The notes beneath the pieces were generated by a model. It saw nothing but the letters and a program-made list of their open reading frames with translations. It had not been told where the DNA came from and ran no database searches. This document shows, in pieces, positions 34,747-43,061 of a DNA stretch of 64,000 nt (position 1 is the first letter of the stretch; every line of letters begins with the position of its first letter). Source of the DNA: Draconibacterium halophilum (GTDB taxonomy: Bacteria > Bacteroidota > Bacteroidia > Bacteroidales > Prolixibacteraceae). Both the position numbers and the translations under genes were made by a program. The stretch spans positions 4,443,501 to 4,507,500 of the forward strand of contig NZ_CP048409.1 in assembly GCF_010448835.1 (NCBI RefSeq). The letters run 5' to 3'.

Positions 34747-34819
34747 CTTGGGTTATACACCCAAAATGGAACGATAACCCAAGTCGATAATAGGGATATA
34801 ACCCCATGTTTTGGGTTAT
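34747..34819. repeat. Cluster of four GGGTTAT/ATAACCC boxes
   Basis: A perfect 10-bp inverted repeat CTTGGGTTAT/ATAACCCAAG (34747-34756 and 34774-34783) is followed by ATAACCC (34798-34804) and GGGTTAT (34813-34819). Consecutive starts at 34750, 34774 and 34798 are 24 bp apart. The cluster lies between the XRE-like gene and the orphan lipoprotein gene and codes for nothing evident. It may be a set of regulator binding sites. Confidence 0.5.
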
Positions 34820-34909
34820 GCGAATGTTGCCTGCCAGCTTGAAAAAAAAGCAACCATTATGAATTGAAAATCATCTAATAGGGAGAAGAAATCGATAAAA
34901 ACCCAAATT

Positions 34910-35689
34910 ATGAAAAACATTCAAACATTGATTTACACAATTGCCTTAGTTGGTTTGCTTAGCTGTAATAAAGACGAACTTGTTATTCAACAAGGAGAAT
35001 GTATGCCTTTCTCCATTTCTGACACTTACGAATATCCAATTGTTCCTGGAACTGATGAATGGGCAGACTTAAAATCGTTAACAGAAAAAGTACAGGCTTG
35101 CCAAATACCGAATAAAAAATTAAAATTCATTTCGACTGAAGGGTTATTGGAAACTTTATTGACTTATCCGTTGATCCTTGATTATGGTGCATTTAATATG
35201 AAACAGGACGGATTTGAGAGAATTAAATCTGAAAACAATGGCTTTGCCGAACTTTATGGAAGAACAGATTTCGTTAATGCTATTACAGAAAGATATAAAC
35301 TAATGTCTTTAAATTGCGACAAAAATTATTATCCTCCATTTATTAGCGGAATAGAAACTCCTATCCAAATTTCGTTTCAAACAATTGAGTTCTTTATGCT
35401 TCAGGACGAGTTGTTGAATAAAACTAATTCAAATCAAAGAATTCAGATTCTTGAAATAGTATTAGAAAAGCTTCAAGCAAAAAAAGAATACGGTATCTCG
35501 CAATATGAGAACTTAGTTTCATATGCGATATTGGGAAAAATTATGATTCAAGAAAATTATTCTCCATTTGTAGAAATCAACGATGAAAATGAATTAGTGT
35601 CTGGATTAGAAAGAATTCCGATTGGATTCAATTCCGAAATGTTAGATTTAATTGAAGACAATGCAAAAGAATTAAAAGCCAGCAGCTAA
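34910..35689 (+). CDS. Orphan lipoprotein of unknown function
   Basis: A 259-residue protein with a lipoprotein signal (MKNIQTLIYTIALVGLLSCN, lipobox LLSC, Cys at 19). The mature part is mostly alpha-helical in appearance and contains a few Cys residues (31, 63 and 137) but no motif I can name. Its codons are visibly richer in A/T than those of the division or acyltransferase genes. It is followed immediately by a structured noncoding element with inverted ends. Together these suggest a recently acquired gene. Likely exported and membrane anchored. Confidence 0.78.
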   Translation: MKNIQTLIYTIALVGLLSCNKDELVIQQGECMPFSISDTYEYPIVPGTDEWADLKSLTEKVQACQIPNKKLKFISTEGLLETLLTYPLILDYGAFNMKQDGFERIKSENNGFAELYGRTDFVNAITERYKLMSLNCDKNYYPPFISGIETPIQISFQTIEFFMLQDELLNKTNSNQRIQILEIVLEKLQAKKEYGISQYENLVSYAILGKIMIQENYSPFVEINDENELVSGLERIPIGFNSEMLDLIEDNAKELKASS

Positions 35690-35868
35690 TAAAATGTACA
35701 TGCAATGCGGGTTTCAGCGGTTTTTTGTGCCACAGTTCTTCGTTGCAACAACACCAATTCGTCTTTGACGATTCGCGTAAAAAAGAAAATATGAATAGTC
35801 GATTTAGCTTAGTGGTAACTTGAAAGGAAAGTGCTTCGAAAACCCGCACTACCTTAGACGTCTTAATA
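35690..35868 (+). other. Structured noncoding element with inverted ends, possible recombination site
   Basis: Immediately behind the lipoprotein stop, TGCGGGTTT (35706-35714) is mirrored by AAACCCGCA (35840-35848) about 125 bp later, and the segment between contains further short complementary stretches such as AGTGC/GCACT. The sequence style resembles long noncoding spacers that I recall following single orphan genes in Bacteroidota genomes, possibly attC-like sites of gene cassettes. This is recollection plus structure; the standard attC core motif was not found. Confidence 0.35.
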
Positions 35869-37014
35869 ATGAAAGAGAAACCTACATACGAAGATTTAGA
35901 AAAACAATTAGAAGAATTAAAACAGAATTGTGAAGAATAATTCAATCAACTTATCAAAAATTCATTTGATATTTTAGTGCTTTTGGATTCCAATGGCAAT
36001 CAGCATTATGTAAGCGAATCTTGCGAGAAAATCCTGGGCTATAAGCCCGAAGAATTGATTAATATTCCAGTCATTGAAAAGATGCTTCACCCGGAGGATC
36101 AGGAACTGGTAATTAGAGGATTCACAGAAATTGTAACTGGCGTATCAAATGGCGGCACCCAATACCGCCACCGGCATAAAAATGGCGGATGGATTTATCT
36201 GGAAGCCTTTGGCACCAATCAACTGGAAAACCCTTTAATAAAATCGGTGGTTATAAATGTTCGTGATATAACCGAACGTAAAAAAATTGAAAAAGAATTA
36301 ATCGAAAGTAAAACCCGCCTTAGCGAGGCCAATGCCACTAAAGACCGTTTTTTCTCCATTATTGGGCACGATTTAAAAAGTCCTTTTAATAGTATTATTG
36401 GATTTAGCGATATTCTTTTAGAACAAATTCAAAATAAAGACTACGAAAGAATTGATAATTATGCCCGAATAATTTATGATTCATCGAACCGGGCAATGAA
36501 TTTACTTACAAATTTACTGGAATGGTCTCGTACACAAACCGGCAGACTGGAATTTAATCCGGAATTCTTTGAATTAAAAAGTGCAATTAAGGAAATTGTG
36601 GAGTTATACACGGATTCCGCAAAACAAAAACGGATAGCCATATCTATTATGCTCCCTCATGATATTCAGGCTTTTGCCGATAAATCGATTGTAAAAACCA
36701 TTTTATGAAACCTGATATCAAACGCTATAAAATTCAGTAATACGGGAGGCGAAATTAGTATTGGCGCTGAGCAAAAAAAGGATGAATTGATTGTATATGT
36801 TTCTGATAACGGTATTGGAATAAAAGCGGAAAATATTAATAAACTGTTTAGAATTGATCATAGCGAATCAACATTAGGAACTGAAAAGGAAAAAGGAACC
36901 GGTTTAGGCTTGCTGCTTTGCAAGGAATTAATTGAAATGCATGGTGGTAAAATTTGGGTTGAAAGCAAAAAGGACACCGGCAGTAGTTTCAAATTTTCAT
37001 TACCTGTTCAATAA
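35869..37014 (+). pseudogene. PAS sensor histidine kinase pseudogene with two in-frame stops
   Basis: One continuous frame from the ATG at 35869 encodes, in order, an N-terminal coiled segment (MKEKPTYEDLEKQLEELKQN), a PAS-PAC domain (to about residue 140), a dimerisation/phosphoacceptor helix with FFSIIGHDLKSPFNS, and the ATPase domain with N box (LISNAIKFSN), DNGIGI and GTGLGL. A TAA at 35938-35940 (codon 24) and a TGA at 36706-36708 interrupt it. The TGA sits where kinases usually have Arg (L-R-N-L), consistent with a CGA-to-TGA change. Without the stops it would be about 381 residues. Translation could restart internally, but the ATPase domain would remain cut off. Confidence 0.85.
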
Positions 37015-37246
37015 GAGAGTAAATTTTAGAAATAGTAGTGTCCGGTAAATATTTTATGCTCCCTTCGCCATTTGGTAAAAAAGAAAACCAGGATTAAAAG
37101 CTAAATAATTATTCTCTGCCCGCTCCTTCCCCTTGTAACTGAGTAATACAACCCCAATCACATTAACAATTCATTTAATACTTACAGGTACTCTATTCGA
37201 ACTAAATTTCATATATTGTAGCAGGGGATAACTTAAAAACAGCGCC
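37015..37246. other. Intergenic region before the antiporter gene
   Basis: About 230 bp without genes. It contains TAGTGTCCGGTAAA (37037-37050), which resembles the outer end of some insertion sequences, but no matching inverted end or transposase was found. No clear promoter box. Confidence 0.4.
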
Positions 37247-39043
37247 ATGGAAGAGTTTCACATTAATATCCTGAATATTTCGGCAGTGTTACTTGCAGCA
37301 TATCTTGGGGGAGTTGCGATTCGAAAGATTGGTTACCCGGCCATTCTCGGTGAGTTACTGATTGGAATTGTATTAGGACCGGCCGTATTGGGATGGCTCG
37401 AATATTCCGAAGCAGTTAAAGTGCTGGCCGAAATCGGAATTATCCTGCTGATGGTTTACATTGGGATGGAGATTGATTTTCGCGACCTGAAAAAGGCTTC
37501 GTGGGCGGGTTTACTGGCAGCTATCGGTGGGTTTTTCGTTCCCTTTGTACTGGGGTATTTTGCCATTGTTTGGTCGGGCGGAACACCCATTGCCGGACTG
37601 TTTGTCGCTATTGCCATTGGGGTAACTTCTCTGGCTACCAAAAGCCGTATTCTTATCGATTTAAAATTGCTGAACACCCGCATCGCCTATGTGTTAATGG
37701 CTGGTGCCCTAATCTCCGATACGCTGGCACTGGTTATCTTTTCGGGCATAACCAACTTTGCCGAAACCAATGTTGTTAAGATTAGCGAACTGCTGCTAAT
37801 TGGAGGTAAAATCCTTGTATTTTTTGGTCTCACCATTTCAATAGGTGTATTCTTTTTGCCCCGTCTCGGGAAGTACATCACACGTTCGGGGATGAAGAAC
37901 AGCACAGCCTATTTTACGCTTATTCTAATTGTAACTTTTGGTTATTGCGAGCTGGCAGAATTAGCCGGGATGCACAGCATACTGGGAGCTTTTATGGCTG
38001 GCTTGTTCATAAAAGACAACCTGTTCCCCAAAACAATCTCGAAAGAACTGAACAAAGCCTTTTATGATGTTTCTATCGGATTTATGGCACCCATTTTCTT
38101 CGTAACGGCCGGGTTCTTCGTTGATGTCACCGTTTTTCAAACCGATTTGGGTTTGCTTATACTGGTCACCTTTCTGGCAATAGTGGGTAAAATTGTGGGG
38201 ACTGCCTTATTTTATTTACCATCAAGAAATGGTTGGCGCGAAGGAATAACTATTGGAACGGGGATGAACGGCCGTGGAGCTGTGGAAATTATTATTGCCG
38301 AAATTGGCCTTGAAATGGGGATCATCGATAAAACCATCTTTTCGATTTTGGTGTTTATGGCCATATTTACAACCCTCACCGTACCGGTATTTTTAAACTG
38401 GACTACCAAATGGCTGCGTAAACGTGGTGAGTTGGTTTATATGGACGAGCGCCGGGGAATTGTATTCCTCGGAGTGAATCCGTTAAGCCTTATTCTGGCC
38501 AAATATTTCAAAGAGCAGGAGCCAGTTACCCTTATTGATAATAACCGCGAACTGGCGGCAAAAGCCAATAAAGCCGGATTTAAAAGCATTTATGGGAATG
38601 CGCTTATTGAAGAGACTTGGGAAGAAACACGAGCCGATAGTCTGGCAGCATTTGTAGCGCTTACCACTAACAACCAGGTTAATCTGAGAGCTGCCCAAAC
38701 AGCAAAAAGTAAGTTTCTTGTCCCTGAGGTTGTGGTGGCCATATCTGCAGCCGGACAAACTTCGAATGTAACGGAAGAATCGGATAAAAGAAACATTCTG
38801 TTTGCATCGGCGGTAAGTATGAATGTATGGTTTCAGAAAATACAGTTGGATAAAGCAGAAGAAAACACCATTCTGGTTACAGCCCCAATCTCGTGCAAAC
38901 AATGGATCCATAAATATAAAATCGACACTACGGACACCTTACCAATTTTGATTCGGAGCGAAAAAGGCAGGATCAGGTTGTTTAGTTCGGCGAGCTCGTT
39001 GCAGACCAACGATCGTGTTGTGATTTTAAAAGCTGAAAAATAA
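37247..39043 (+). CDS. CPA2-family cation:proton antiporter with TrkA-N and TrkA-C domains
   Basis: A 598-residue protein. The first 390 residues form about 12 membrane helices of the Kef/CPA2 exchanger type (GYPAILGELLIGIVLGPAVLG near the start, GMNGRGAVEIIIAEIGL at about 345-361). A Rossmann-type regulatory TrkA-N domain follows (IVFLGVNPLSLILAKYF, about 405-421), although its glycine motif is weaker than in NAD-binding members. A TrkA-C-like tail ends the protein. It probably exchanges K+ or Na+ for protons. It is transcribed alone, preceded by 230 bp without genes. Confidence 0.9.
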   Translation: MEEFHINILNISAVLLAAYLGGVAIRKIGYPAILGELLIGIVLGPAVLGWLEYSEAVKVLAEIGIILLMVYIGMEIDFRDLKKASWAGLLAAIGGFFVPFVLGYFAIVWSGGTPIAGLFVAIAIGVTSLATKSRILIDLKLLNTRIAYVLMAGALISDTLALVIFSGITNFAETNVVKISELLLIGGKILVFFGLTISIGVFFLPRLGKYITRSGMKNSTAYFTLILIVTFGYCELAELAGMHSILGAFMAGLFIKDNLFPKTISKELNKAFYDVSIGFMAPIFFVTAGFFVDVTVFQTDLGLLILVTFLAIVGKIVGTALFYLPSRNGWREGITIGTGMNGRGAVEIIIAEIGLEMGIIDKTIFSILVFMAIFTTLTVPVFLNWTTKWLRKRGELVYMDERRGIVFLGVNPLSLILAKYFKEQEPVTLIDNNRELAAKANKAGFKSIYGNALIEETWEETRADSLAAFVALTTNNQVNLRAAQTAKSKFLVPEVVVAISAAGQTSNVTEESDKRNILFASAVSMNVWFQKIQLDKAEENTILVTAPISCKQWIHKYKIDTTDTLPILIRSEKGRIRLFSSASSLQTNDRVVILKAEK

Positions 39044-39058
39044 TTTACATACTCTTTG

Positions 39059-39090
39059 TTAAAAAAAAAGGAGCCCGAAAGCTCCTTTAG
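39059..39090 (-). terminator. Terminator of aspS (also ends the antiporter gene)
   Basis: The stem AAAGGAGC/GCTCCTTT is followed by a long T run when read on the minus strand, so it serves aspS best. On the plus strand the T run is short (TTTAG), so termination of the antiporter transcript would be weaker. Confidence 0.75.
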
Positions 39091-39160
39091 TATATTTCTG
39101 GAAGAGGACATACTGTAACAGATTTCTCCTCCTTTGTCGTCGAAATGACAGGTGATGTTG

Positions 39161-40918
39161 TTATTTCTTCTGTTTTAAATTCAGTTTCAGGTTTAACTCA
39201 TCCAGCTGTGCTTCGGCAACAACCGATGGCGAATCGATCATTACATCGCGGCCCGCATTGTTTTTCGGGAACGCAATAACGTCACGAATCGTATCCAATC
39301 CGGCGAATAACGAAACCAGACGGTCGAAACCAAACGCAATTCCGGCATGTGGCGGCGCACCATATTTAAAGGCTTTCATCAGGAAGCCAAACTGCGCCTC
39401 GGCCTCTTCTTTGGTAAAGCCAAGCAGACTAAACATTTTCGACTGCAGCTCCGAATCGAAAATACGTACCGAACCACCGCCAATTTCAACACCGTTAATA
39501 ACAAGGTCGTAGGCATTGGCACGTACTTTCCCGGGATCGGTATCCATTAGTTCAATATCCTCCGGTTTTGGAGAAGTGAACGGGTGGTGCATCGCGTAAA
39601 AACGTTTTGTTTCTTCGTCCCATTCCAACAGCGGGAAGTCGACAACCCACAAAGGTTTAAATACATTTTGGTCGCGTAACCCAAGTTGTTTACCCATTTC
39701 CAGGCGTAACTCGCCAAGTGCATCCAACATGTGGTTTTTATCGCCGCTCAATACCAGGATCAGGTCACCGGCTTTGGCACCTGTTTTTTCTGCCCAGGCT
39801 TTCAAGTCGTCTTGCGAGTAAAACTTATCTACCGACGATTTGAATGAACCGTCTTCGTTGCATTTCACATAAACCAAACCTTTGGCCCCAATTTGCGGGC
39901 GTTTCACCCAGTTCGTAAGACCGTCGAGTTGTTTACGTGTATATTCAGCACATCCTTTGGCACAGATGGCACCAATGTATTCAGCCGAGTCGAACACCAC
40001 AAAATCGTTTCCTTTTACGGTTTCGGTAATATCGTTGATCAGCATTTCGAAACGGGTATCGGGTTTGTCCGATCCGTATTTCTCCATCGCTTCAGAATAA
40101 GGCATCCACGGGAATTCATCCACCTCAACGTTCAATGTTTCTTTGAACATGTGACGGGTTAATCCTTCAAACATTTCCAGCACATCTTTTTGCTCCACAA
40201 ACGACATTTCGCAGTCGATTTGTGTAAACTCCGGCTGCCGGTCGGCACGCAGGTCTTCGTCGCGGAAACATTTTACAATCTGGTAATAGCGGTCGAAACC
40301 GGCAATCATCAACAGCTGCTTAAAGGTTTGCGGCGATTGTGGCAGTGCATAAAACTGGCCTTCGTTCATTCGCGATGGCACAATAAAATCACGAGCTCCT
40401 TCGGGAGTCGATTTAATTAATACCGGCGTTTCTGTTTCAATAAAATCTTGGGCGTTCAGGTAATTACGAACGGCATGAGCCATTTTCGAACGTAACACCA
40501 GGTTTTCACGTACTACATCGCGGCGCAAATCGAGGTAACGGTATTTCATCCGCAAATCGTCGCCACCATCGGTATCATCCTGAATGGTAAACGGCGGAAG
40601 TTCTGCCGGGCTTAACACTTTTATCTCCGACAAAGCGATTTCCACTTCACCGGTTGGTATATTTTTGTTTTTGCTCTGACGCTCGCGAACTGTTCCTATT
40701 GCCTGGATCACAAATTCGCGTCCCAACTCCTCAAGTGCGTCGGCAACAGTTTTATCGGTATTCTCGTCAACCACCAGCTGTGTAATGCCATAACGGTCGC
40801 GTAAGTCTACAAAAGTCATGGCTCCCAGGTCGCGGACGCGTTGCACCCAACCGGCCAGAGTTACTTCATTTCCTGCATTCTCTATCCGAAGTTCGCCACA
40901 AGTATGTGTTCTGTACAT
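39161..40918 (-). CDS. aspS: Aspartyl-tRNA synthetase
   Basis: A 585-residue class IIb synthetase of the bacterial type. The N-terminal OB-fold anticodon-binding domain includes LAGWVQRVRDLG (21-32). Motif 2 is near FRDEDLRADRQPEFTQID (about 215-232), the bacterial insertion (GAD) domain lies in the middle, and motif 3 is GIAFGFDRLVSL near the C-terminus. It charges tRNA-Asp. It stands alone on the minus strand, with its own terminator. Confidence 0.97.
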   Translation of the reverse strand: MYRTHTCGELRIENAGNEVTLAGWVQRVRDLGAMTFVDLRDRYGITQLVVDENTDKTVADALEELGREFVIQAIGTVRERQSKNKNIPTGEVEIALSEIKVLSPAELPPFTIQDDTDGGDDLRMKYRYLDLRRDVVRENLVLRSKMAHAVRNYLNAQDFIETETPVLIKSTPEGARDFIVPSRMNEGQFYALPQSPQTFKQLLMIAGFDRYYQIVKCFRDEDLRADRQPEFTQIDCEMSFVEQKDVLEMFEGLTRHMFKETLNVEVDEFPWMPYSEAMEKYGSDKPDTRFEMLINDITETVKGNDFVVFDSAEYIGAICAKGCAEYTRKQLDGLTNWVKRPQIGAKGLVYVKCNEDGSFKSSVDKFYSQDDLKAWAEKTGAKAGDLILVLSGDKNHMLDALGELRLEMGKQLGLRDQNVFKPLWVVDFPLLEWDEETKRFYAMHHPFTSPKPEDIELMDTDPGKVRANAYDLVINGVEIGGGSVRIFDSELQSKMFSLLGFTKEEAEAQFGFLMKAFKYGAPPHAGIAFGFDRLVSLFAGLDTIRDVIAFPKNNAGRDVMIDSPSVVAEAQLDELNLKLNLKQKK

Positions 40919-41043
40919 GATATCTATCTTTTATTTAGATTGCGAAAATAACGATATTTTAGCAATTAAACCGGAAACTTTTGGCAGCTTTTCAGGATTT
41001 ATAAAGTTCAAACAAGTCATATGTCAAACCGTGATCTTCTCAA

Positions 41044-41108
41044 GTCATGCTGAACTTGTTTCAGCATCTTTTTATTTCAACCAGATTCCGAAATAAATTC
41101 AGAATGAC
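41044..41108. repeat. REP-like palindromic element
   Basis: GTCATGCTGAACTTGTTTCA (start 41044) is mirrored with mismatches by TTCAGAATGAC at its other end (41098-41108), with GATTCCGAAAT opposite the inner part. Elements of this GTCATnCTGAA type are scattered in intergenic DNA of many Bacteroidota. Confidence 0.6.
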
Positions 41109-41139
41109 GACTCGGAATAATTATCATAGAACATTCAAT

Positions 41140-41190
41140 AATTTTTAGGATTTTTGTATTCTAAATTAAAGTACAAAAATCCTAAAAATT
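41140..41190. repeat. Perfect 19-bp inverted repeat
   Basis: AATTTTTAGGATTTTTGTA (41140-41158) and its exact complement (41172-41190) flank a 13-nt loop. It is A/T rich, so it could be a terminator-like hairpin on either strand or the remains of a small mobile element. Confidence 0.75.
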
Positions 41191-41214
41191 CTATCTTCAT
41201 CGCGAATTTGGCAC

Positions 41215-41234
41215 CCCCGCCCTAAAGGACGGGG
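41215..41234. repeat. G/C hairpin in the tadA leader
   Basis: CCCCG and CGGGG pair around CC/GG and a TAAA loop with one internal mismatch. It lies 14 bp before the tadA start and may affect its translation, or be part of a repeated element. Confidence 0.5.
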
Positions 41235-41248
41235 TTAAATAAAAAATT

Positions 41249-41695
41249 ATGATTGAACCATTTAACGACGAATATTTTATGAAGAAAGCCATTGCAGAAG
41301 CTGTTCAGGCTTTTGACGAAGGCGAAATTCCGGTTGGAGCCGTAGTGGTATCAAAAGGAAAGATAATTGCACGCGCCCACAACCTTACCGAAACATTGAA
41401 CGATGTAACCGCGCATGCCGAAATGCAGGCCATTACGGCTGCAGCAAATTTACTAGGCGGCAAATACCTGAACGACTGCACCCTGTATGTTACACTCGAA
41501 TCCTGCGTAATGTGTGCCGGAGCATTAGGCTGGTCGCAAATTAGCAAGGTGGTTTATGGCGCATCAGATGAAAAACGTGGCTTTAAAAAGTATTCCGATA
41601 AAGCACTTCACCCTAAAACAGAAGTTGTAGGCGGTGTTTTCAAAACGGAATGTGCGGAGTTATTGCAAGAGTTTTTTCAGAAGAAGCGGAAATAA
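41249..41695 (+). CDS. tadA: Nucleoside deaminase, probable tRNA adenosine deaminase TadA
   Basis: A 148-residue cytidine deaminase-fold enzyme. The zinc ligand and proton shuttle motif is AHAEM (about 56-60), and the second zinc motif is ESCVMCAGAL (about 85-94). In bacterial TadA this motif is normally EPCVMCAGA; here the Pro is Ser, a one-base change, while both Cys ligands remain. TadA converts A34 of tRNA-Arg(ACG) to inosine. The C-terminal part (QEFFQKKRK) is like that of TadA. A guanine deaminase-like role is the alternative. Confidence 0.87.
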   Translation: MIEPFNDEYFMKKAIAEAVQAFDEGEIPVGAVVVSKGKIIARAHNLTETLNDVTAHAEMQAITAAANLLGGKYLNDCTLYVTLESCVMCAGALGWSQISKVVYGASDEKRGFKKYSDKALHPKTEVVGGVFKTECAELLQEFFQKKRK

Positions 41696-41856
41696 GAAAC
41701 AACCAGCAACAGCTCCATATTCCCAATTCTGATAAGACTAATAAAAATGAAATGCATCGCGTTCTTATCACAATATTTTTACTAAGTTTGACTTTTTAAT
41801 ATTTTTAAAAACAATTTGAAAAATATTGTAATATTTTACTAAACCGAATAAACAAA

Positions 41857-42951
41857 ATGGCTGAATTTAAAAGACTTATTTCACTCGATGCCTTCCGCGG
41901 ATTTACCATTGCCGCAATGATCATGGTAAACAATCCGGCAACCTGGGCACATATTTATCCGCCACTTGAACACGCAAGCTGGAATGGATTAACACCGACG
42001 GATTTAATCTTTCCGTTTTTCATATTTATTGTTGGTGTATCTATTGCACTGGCCTACACCAAACGGCTGAATGCCGGCGTTGCAAAAGGTCCGATGTACA
42101 AGAAAATCATTTTTCGCTCGGTAAAAATATTTGCCGTTGGTATTTTGCTGTGGTTGTTCCCCAATTTTAATTTCGAAGAAATTCGGATTGCCGGCGTACT
42201 ACAACGAATTGCCATCGTATTTTTTGTCTGTGCTTTTTTGTTTCTGAACTCAAAATGGAAAACGCAAGCCATTGTTGCCGGGGCTTTGCTGGTTATTTAC
42301 TGGCTTATTATGCAATTTATTCCCACTCCCGGTTATGGAAAAGTAATGCTTGAACCCGGCGCCAACATTGCCGCATGGGTTGACAGTAAATTTCTGCCCG
42401 GTTATTTGTGGCAGAAAACCTGGGACCCTGAAGGACTATTGAGTACACTTCCGGCTATTGCAACGGGAATAACAGGGATGTTGGCAGGCCATTTAATACT
42501 GAGCAAAATGCCCGCCGAACGAAAAGTCATTTATCTTTTCTCCTTCTCGTTTTTTGCTTTTGTTATAGGTTTCTTCTGGAATTACATTTTCCCTATTAAT
42601 AAAAGCATCTGGACCAGTTCGTTTGTAATGGTAACATCGGGTTTGGCAGGAATGGTTTTGGCAATAAGCATCTTTTTTGTTGACGTACTCGGCCGTACCC
42701 GCTTTACTAAACCCGGAATTATTTTTGGATCGAATGCTATTGCTGTTTACGTATTGGCCGATGTTTGGCGTTTACCATTTTATACCTTGAAAGTTGGAGG
42801 AAGCAGTTTAAATAACCACTGGATGAACCTGTTTGAAAATGCCGGGTGGAGCATGGAACTGGGCAGCTTTTTATATGCAGCCCTGTTTATTGGCTTTAAT
42901 TTTATTCCCGCCTGGATCCTTTATAAGAAAAAGATATTTATAAAATTATAG
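41857..42951 (+). CDS. NagX/HGSNAT-like membrane acyltransferase (DUF5009)
   Basis: A 364-residue protein with about ten membrane helices. It begins with RLISLDAFRGFTIAAMIMVN (6-25) and NGLTPTDLIFPFFIFIVG (about 45-62), both diagnostic of the family that contains human heparan-alpha-glucosaminide N-acetyltransferase and bacterial NagX. The presumed role is transfer of acetyl groups across the membrane to amino sugars, which is inferred from the family. It is monocistronic, with a REP-like element and a terminator behind it. Confidence 0.88.
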   Translation: MAEFKRLISLDAFRGFTIAAMIMVNNPATWAHIYPPLEHASWNGLTPTDLIFPFFIFIVGVSIALAYTKRLNAGVAKGPMYKKIIFRSVKIFAVGILLWLFPNFNFEEIRIAGVLQRIAIVFFVCAFLFLNSKWKTQAIVAGALLVIYWLIMQFIPTPGYGKVMLEPGANIAAWVDSKFLPGYLWQKTWDPEGLLSTLPAIATGITGMLAGHLILSKMPAERKVIYLFSFSFFAFVIGFFWNYIFPINKSIWTSSFVMVTSGLAGMVLAISIFFVDVLGRTRFTKPGIIFGSNAIAVYVLADVWRLPFYTLKVGGSSLNNHWMNLFENAGWSMELGSFLYAALFIGFNFIPAWILYKKKIFIKL

Positions 42952-42976
42952 GAAAATTGTGTGGGGCAGAAATTGT

Positions 42977-43034
42977 GTCACACCGAGCGGAGTCGAAGTG
43001 TGGAGTAAACAGTTTTCGACTTCGCTCAGACTGA
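42977..43034. repeat. REP-like palindrome
   Basis: GAGCGGAGTCGAA (42985-42997) is mirrored by TTCGACTTCGCTC (43016-43028) with one mismatch, inside a GTCACAC/GACAT frame. This is a common intergenic repeat type in Bacteroidota. Confidence 0.65.
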
Positions 43035-43061
43035 CATCCCGGCTAATAACCGGGATTTTTT
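43035..43061 (+). terminator. Terminator between convergent NagX-like gene and aroA
   Basis: ATCCCGG and CCGGGAT form a stem around CTAATAA, followed by a T run on the plus strand. The last bases touch the aroA stop at 43060. Confidence 0.8.

Larger units (their letters stand above)
40919..41248. other. Intergenic region rich in palindromes, no gene
   Basis: The 330 bp between divergent aspS and tadA hold a REP-like element (41044-41108), a perfect 19-bp inverted repeat (41140-41190) and a G/C hairpin (41215-41234). No protein-coding frame with family features was seen. Confidence 0.7.

Noticed and set aside
35795..35860. tRNA-like sequence (TTAGCTTAGTGGTAA and TTCGAAAACCC)
   Set aside because: The D-arm and T-arm resemblance is superficial; no acceptor stem or anticodon arm can be folded.
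37037..37050. Insertion sequence end
   Set aside because: TAGTGTCCGGTAAA resembles some element ends, but no mirrored end, transposase or target duplication was found.
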